Assembly: GCA_038116745.1 (NCBI GenBank)
Contig: JAYODW010000060.1
Location: 1 to 22,942 of the forward strand
Length of the DNA stretch: 22,942 nt
Source: JAYODW01 sp038116745
Lineage (GTDB): Bacteria; Pseudomonadota; Gammaproteobacteria; Ga0077536
Direction of reading: 5' to 3'
Both the position numbers and the translations under genes were made by a program. The notes beneath the pieces were generated by a model that searched no databases, was not told the origin of the DNA, and saw only the letters and a list, made by a program, of their open reading frames with translations. Shown here piece after piece: positions 19,345 through 22,942 of this stretch (within the stretch, counting starts at the first letter, position 1; every line of letters starts with the position of its first letter).

Positions 19345-22290
19345 TCAGGCGATGCGGCGCACGTCGACCCGTACGCTGCGATCTTTGGCTGGAGAGACGC
19401 CCGCATTCGCGGCGTAGTAGCGGAACTGCTCGGTGCCGCCCGCAAGATGAAGCGGTTTCGGCTGACCGATGAGCGCCCGGTTGAAGACCTTCCAGCCTTC
19501 AAACTGATGGCCTTCCCACATGTAGACAATGACCTGATCCGGCCGTACTGACGGGGAGGTCTTGAGCATGATGCGGAAGTCGGAGAAGTCGTTGAAAACT
19601 TCCACCGTCTCACCGTCAGAAAAACCGCGCGCGGCTGCTACCTTGTCGTTCATGTGCATCACCGGCTGTCCGCGGTGCAGCCGCATCAGGGCCGGGGTTG
19701 TGAGGTGGGTCGCGTGAATGCTGTGGCGCGGATGTCCGCCGGTGATGGTGAAAGGATGGTTACCGCCGATCAGCGGCGCGTCCTTGTGGGTCGGCAGCGC
19801 TTCGCCAGCGGCCAGATACCAGTCGTGATCAAGCAGGAACTGCGCGCGCCGCGTCTCCGTGGGATAGACCAGCTTGTCATCAACATGCCAGCGCAGCGAG
19901 TAAAACGGCTTGTGCGGATCGAACTCGTTGGCCACCAGGTCTTTGAACAACCCCTGACCGAACGTCGTCAGTGGCACCATGCCAACCTGCTTCATCGAAG
20001 CGATTGAGGTATCGGGCGGAAATACGCCGGTCGCCGAGCCGACTTTCAGCATCTCCTCCAGCGCGGCGTCATGGGTCATCAGGCGGCCACCCATGGTGAA
20101 GCGCTGCCAGATCTCGTCGTAGCGCCGCTCCTGCCCCCAGAAGTCACGATACCCGGAGAGCCCGCGTCCGGTTGCCACCTCCCCGATCTTCTGCGCCAGC
20201 GCGACAAAGATGTCCCACTCCCGACGCGCCTCGCCGCGCGGTTCGACCGCCTGTTCGACAAACGCGAAACGCGGGTTGCCGGTGACGGTGTAGGAGATGT
20301 CGGATTTTTCGTAGTACCAGGCAGCGGGCAGGACGATGTCGCAATGCAGCGCGGTAAACGACATCCGCGGTTCGATGGCGAACATCATTTTCAGCTTGGG
20401 GAAAAGGTTTTCAGGGAACATCACCGCCGCGCTGCGGATTTTGCGCAGCGGATTACCGCCGCACATCATCATCACGCGAGGCTCCTTACCGGGCGCCGGT
20501 CGCAGGTGCTCAGGCTGCCACCAGCCTTTGGCTTCAGCTTCCTCGAGAAACTCGCCGAACGTGCGGTCAAGCGCCGGGTCCTGCCACTCCATGCGGTCGT
20601 AGAGGGCGTCGTAGCCACAGTGGTTGTAGAGCCACATCGCCGGCGGGACCCAGCCCAGGCGCATGGTCATGCGCTTGGTCATCTCCACGCCGACATTCTC
20701 CGGCGTCACCACCGGGTCATGGGCGCGCATCTCCTCAACAACCGCCTGGTGAAACGCGGTGACGTCCTCCAGTCCGCCTTCGAGCAGCGGACGTTCGAGG
20801 AACATCATCAGCTCCTGGTGATCGGCCGGCATGGCGTAGGTGGTGTGCCCGGTGCCGGGCTTACCCCAGTTGCCGGACAGCGCGCCGGCCAGCAGCAGAG
20901 CGCGCTCAATGAGGTCGGAGTGGTAGATCTTGCAGCCACCCCAGCCGGTGTGCGTGAGCGTACGGCGGGTCGCCATTTTCTCCGCCAGCTTCTCGATCAG
21001 GCTGGCGTGCACGCCTGACTTCGCGCTCGCCTGCGCCAGCGTGTACTCCGCGGCGAGCTGTCGCTTGACGGCCGCGAACACCGGCTCCACCTGCACCTCA
21101 CCGAGGCCGGGCAGCGTAACGGCGTAACGGCCTTCCAGCGCCGGCAGACCGGTCAGAGCCAGCGAGTCGCGCGCCGCTTCCTGCAGCGTCTGCGTGTCCA
21201 GATCCCAGTGGTAGAACTGATCGTCCCGCGCGCCCGCCTCGAAGTCTGACGCACGAAGAAACTTGCCGGAATCGGTCCGTCTCAGCAGCGCCAGGTCGGT
21301 CTGCTCCCGCATAAAGTCGCGGTCGATCAGGTTCTTTTCGATCATCACCTGACACATACCTAGCCAGAAAGCCGCATCGCCGCCCGGCTTGACCGGCACG
21401 TGGTAGTCCGCGTGGATGCTGCTCGGGCTGTAGTCCGGCGCGATGGAGACAAACTCGCTGCCGTTGTAGCGGGCCTCCGTGATGAAGTGATAGAGCGGGG
21501 TCTGCGTATAAGACCAGTTGGTGCCTGCCATGATGATGAGCTTGGCATCCAGCAGGTTATCGGCGCTGTACCCCAGGAACATTTTGCCGAAAGTGTTGTG
21601 CAGACCCTGGTAGACATCGCCGTTCATGGCGTTCCAGTCGGGTGAGACACCGCCGAGCATCGCGTTGAACCGGTACAGCGAGGTGAACCCGACGCCGCCT
21701 GCGTTGAAGTGCGCGCCATCGCAGATAAAGCTGTCTGGCCCGTGTTCCTCAATACCATCCACGATAGCGTTCGCAACCTCGGTCAGCGCCTCATCCCAGG
21801 AGATCCGCTCCCACTGACCACTGCCGCGGGGCCCGACCCGACGCATCGGATGCGTGACGCGCTCTTCGGCGTAGAGATTGGCGTGAAACGAGCAGCCTTT
21901 CTGGCAGCCGAGCGGGTTGTAGTCGGGATAGTCGGGATTGCTCGCCGGATTTTTCATCGACTGCTCTTCACGCCACACGATGCCGTCCTTGACGTAGACC
22001 CGGAACGAGCAGCCGTTCGGCGTGCAGGCATTCGTATGCGTGCCCCAGGTAACCTTGTCCCACTGCCAGATCCCGCGGTAGAGGTCGTCGGTAGAGGTGT
22101 ACTCAACCGTGCGTTCACCGGCCATGACCGCCTGCACAAAAGCGCCGGAGACAACACCGCTCAAGGGACCGGCGCTCAGCGCCAGCGCCGCCGACCGCTG
22201 CAGGAAGCCGCGCCGGCTGAGATCCACCGCGGGGGCAGGGGCAGCCGTTTCAGCCAGCCCCTGTGCTTGTGAGTCGTCGAGTAAATCCAT
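19345..22290 (-). CDS. Molybdopterin catalytic alpha subunit, type II DMSO reductase family (ethylbenzene/steroid C25 dehydrogenase-like)
   Basis: Predicted 981 aa, near the usual size of ethylbenzene dehydrogenase-type alpha subunits. A Tat signal at the N-terminus reads LSRRGFLQRSAALALSAGPL (Arg26-Arg27), so the mature enzyme is periplasmic. The FS0 [4Fe-4S] cluster has the type II pattern with His first: His85-x3-Cys89-x4-Cys94-x34-Cys129. Asp225 in NAMNGDVYQGLHNTFG is at the place of the Mo-ligating Asp of NarG and EbdA. Later Mo-bis-MGD contacts include AGTNWSYTQTP, HTGWGGCKIYHSD, MMMCGGNPLRK and TGGHPRHSIHATHLTTP near the C-terminus. Relatives hydroxylate hydrocarbons with water, or act on DMS, selenate or chlorate; the surrounding P450s favour hydrocarbon or terpenoid/steroid oxidation. 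The start lies 6 nt after the TetR stop, so the regulator heads the operon. Confidence 0.93.
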   Translation of the reverse strand: MDLLDDSQAQGLAETAAPAPAVDLSRRGFLQRSAALALSAGPLSGVVSGAFVQAVMAGERTVEYTSTDDLYRGIWQWDKVTWGTHTNACTPNGCSFRVYVKDGIVWREEQSMKNPASNPDYPDYNPLGCQKGCSFHANLYAEERVTHPMRRVGPRGSGQWERISWDEALTEVANAIVDGIEEHGPDSFICDGAHFNAGGVGFTSLYRFNAMLGGVSPDWNAMNGDVYQGLHNTFGKMFLGYSADNLLDAKLIIMAGTNWSYTQTPLYHFITEARYNGSEFVSIAPDYSPSSIHADYHVPVKPGGDAAFWLGMCQVMIEKNLIDRDFMREQTDLALLRRTDSGKFLRASDFEAGARDDQFYHWDLDTQTLQEAARDSLALTGLPALEGRYAVTLPGLGEVQVEPVFAAVKRQLAAEYTLAQASAKSGVHASLIEKLAEKMATRRTLTHTGWGGCKIYHSDLIERALLLAGALSGNWGKPGTGHTTYAMPADHQELMMFLERPLLEGGLEDVTAFHQAVVEEMRAHDPVVTPENVGVEMTKRMTMRLGWVPPAMWLYNHCGYDALYDRMEWQDPALDRTFGEFLEEAEAKGWWQPEHLRPAPGKEPRVMMMCGGNPLRKIRSAAVMFPENLFPKLKMMFAIEPRMSFTALHCDIVLPAAWYYEKSDISYTVTGNPRFAFVEQAVEPRGEARREWDIFVALAQKIGEVATGRGLSGYRDFWGQERRYDEIWQRFTMGGRLMTHDAALEEMLKVGSATGVFPPDTSIASMKQVGMVPLTTFGQGLFKDLVANEFDPHKPFYSLRWHVDDKLVYPTETRRAQFLLDHDWYLAAGEALPTHKDAPLIGGNHPFTITGGHPRHSIHATHLTTPALMRLHRGQPVMHMNDKVAAARGFSDGETVEVFNDFSDFRIMLKTSPSVRPDQVIVYMWEGHQFEGWKVFNRALIGQPKPLHLAGGTEQFRYYAANAGVSPAKDRSVRVDVRRIA

Positions 22291-22296
22291 AGTGGC

Positions 22297-22942
22297 TCAG
22301 CTTTCTGGCAGGTTCAGTTCGCGCGCGCCCGGTGCAAGCAGGCTGCGGTAGACCAGGTCAAAGTTTTCTTCAGCAAAATCCACGGCGCTTTTCGCGCCAC
22401 CCGGCTGATACCAGCGCGTGATGTTCAGCAGCTGCAGAATCGAGCGCGCCACCGACTTGATATCGAGAGTCCTGAACTCCCCGCTGCGCACGCCCGCACG
22501 CAGGATCCCGTGCAGCAGCTTCTCGTAACGCAGCCGATGGGCTTCGAACTCCTGCAGGCCCTGGATATCCCGGCGCGCAATACCTGCATAGCCTGCAATC
22601 GTGGCGTTCATCATCCAGTACTGATCGTCGAAGTAGGCCGCATGGCGACGCATCATCACACGCAGCTGCTCACCCGGACTTGCATCCGACTCGAGACCTT
22701 CCCTGACATAGTCGTAGATACCGCATACAACGAACATGGCGATTTCAGAGAAGATGCTCTGCTTCGTTGGAAAGTAGTGGTATAGCGCAGGCGCGCTTAG
22801 CCCGAGACCTTTGGCAATCCGGGCGAGCGAGCATTTTTCATAGCCGACCCGGGCGATGATCTGCGCCGCTTCGCGCAGGATCCGATTGCGCTGGTCCCGC
22901 TGCTTCGGCGGGCGACCGAGCGGACGGTTCTGCCCGTTTTCC
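22297..22942 (-). CDS. TetR-family transcriptional regulator, N-terminus beyond the window
   Basis: An open minus-strand frame enters from the right edge and ends at 22297, giving 214 residues. The N-terminal helix-turn-helix domain is present: ILREAAQIIARVGYEKCSLARIAKGLGLSAPALYHYFPTKQSIFSEI is the standard TetR recognition region with the YHYFPTK signature. Only a few residues before ENGQNRPLGRPPKQRDQRN are missing, so the true start lies just outside the window. The C-terminal ligand-binding domain (RMMRRHAAYFDDQYWMMNATIAGY) resembles the TetR_C 'KstR2/AcrR-like' regulators, often linked to lipid, steroid or fatty-acid catabolism, which is inference only. Its stop is 6 nt ahead of the alpha subunit start, so it is the first gene of the molybdoenzyme operon and probably represses it, with release by the substrate or a CoA-ester. 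Confidence 0.93.
   Translation of the reverse strand, partial: ENGQNRPLGRPPKQRDQRNRILREAAQIIARVGYEKCSLARIAKGLGLSAPALYHYFPTKQSIFSEIAMFVVCGIYDYVREGLESDASPGEQLRVMMRRHAAYFDDQYWMMNATIAGYAGIARRDIQGLQEFEAHRLRYEKLLHGILRAGVRSGEFRTLDIKSVARSILQLLNITRWYQPGGAKSAVDFAEENFDLVYRSLLAPGARELNLPES

Noticed and set aside
20071..21018. 315-codon plus-strand open frame opposite the alpha subunit
   Set aside because: It lies wholly antisense to a gene with clear Mo-enzyme motifs; GC-rich codon bias creates such shadows, and the translation shows no recognisable domain.
1..22942. CRISPR array, tRNA/rRNA genes, insertion sequences, toxin-antitoxin or phage genes
   Set aside because: No regularly spaced repeats, cloverleaf sequences, transposase motifs or phage-type genes were seen on reading either strand.

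Overview
The window is GC-rich, densely coding bacterial chromosome. Gene content suggests an aerobic or facultative proteobacterium, most likely a gammaproteobacterium: class I P450s with an adrenodoxin-type ferredoxin, a type II DMSO-reductase-family dehydrogenase, a group I truncated globin, LysR and TetR regulators, and D-aminoacylase-type amidohydrolases. There is no rRNA or ribosomal-protein marker, so the taxonomy is a guess. I found no tRNA, rRNA, CRISPR array, transposase or integrase. Both edges cut genes: a membrane protein on the left and a TetR regulator on the right.

Left part (1-5.7 kb): a truncated membrane protein, then cytochrome P450 no. 1, which is divergent from a secreted SMP-30/gluconolactonase-like beta-propeller across an intergenic dyad. 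Next come an exported SnoaL/DUF4440-like protein and a divergent LysR regulator, separated by a good sigma70 promoter and nested palindromes, and then a small ABM-fold monooxygenase-like protein. A run of hairpins separates this block from a convergent glycosyltransferase/methyltransferase pair (5.7-7.6 kb).

Middle (7.9-9.4 kb): a plus-strand pair encodes a membrane-anchored thioredoxin-fold protein with a CxxC motif and a polytopic membrane protein with an N-terminal zinc ribbon and an HEFGH metalloprotease-like motif. A strong hairpin ends this block.

Right part (9.4-22.9 kb): all genes are on the minus strand. In transcription order they are TetR regulator; alpha (Mo-bis-MGD, Tat signal), beta (four Fe-S clusters) and gamma (haem b) subunits and a TorD-like chaperone of an ethylbenzene-dehydrogenase-type molybdoenzyme; truncated haemoglobin and diguanylate cyclase (2-nt gap); secreted two-part beta-propeller; P450 no. 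2; [2Fe-2S] ferredoxin; a degenerate-looking DUF486 membrane protein; and an N-acyl-D-amino-acid deacylase-type amidohydrolase. This looks like a catabolic island for a hydrophobic substrate (terpenoid, steroid side chain or alkyl-aromatic). It offers two hydroxylation chemistries, one water-derived and independent of O2 (molybdoenzyme) and one O2-dependent (P450-ferredoxin), with a haem globin/c-di-GMP pair between them. The substrate cannot be read from the sequence.
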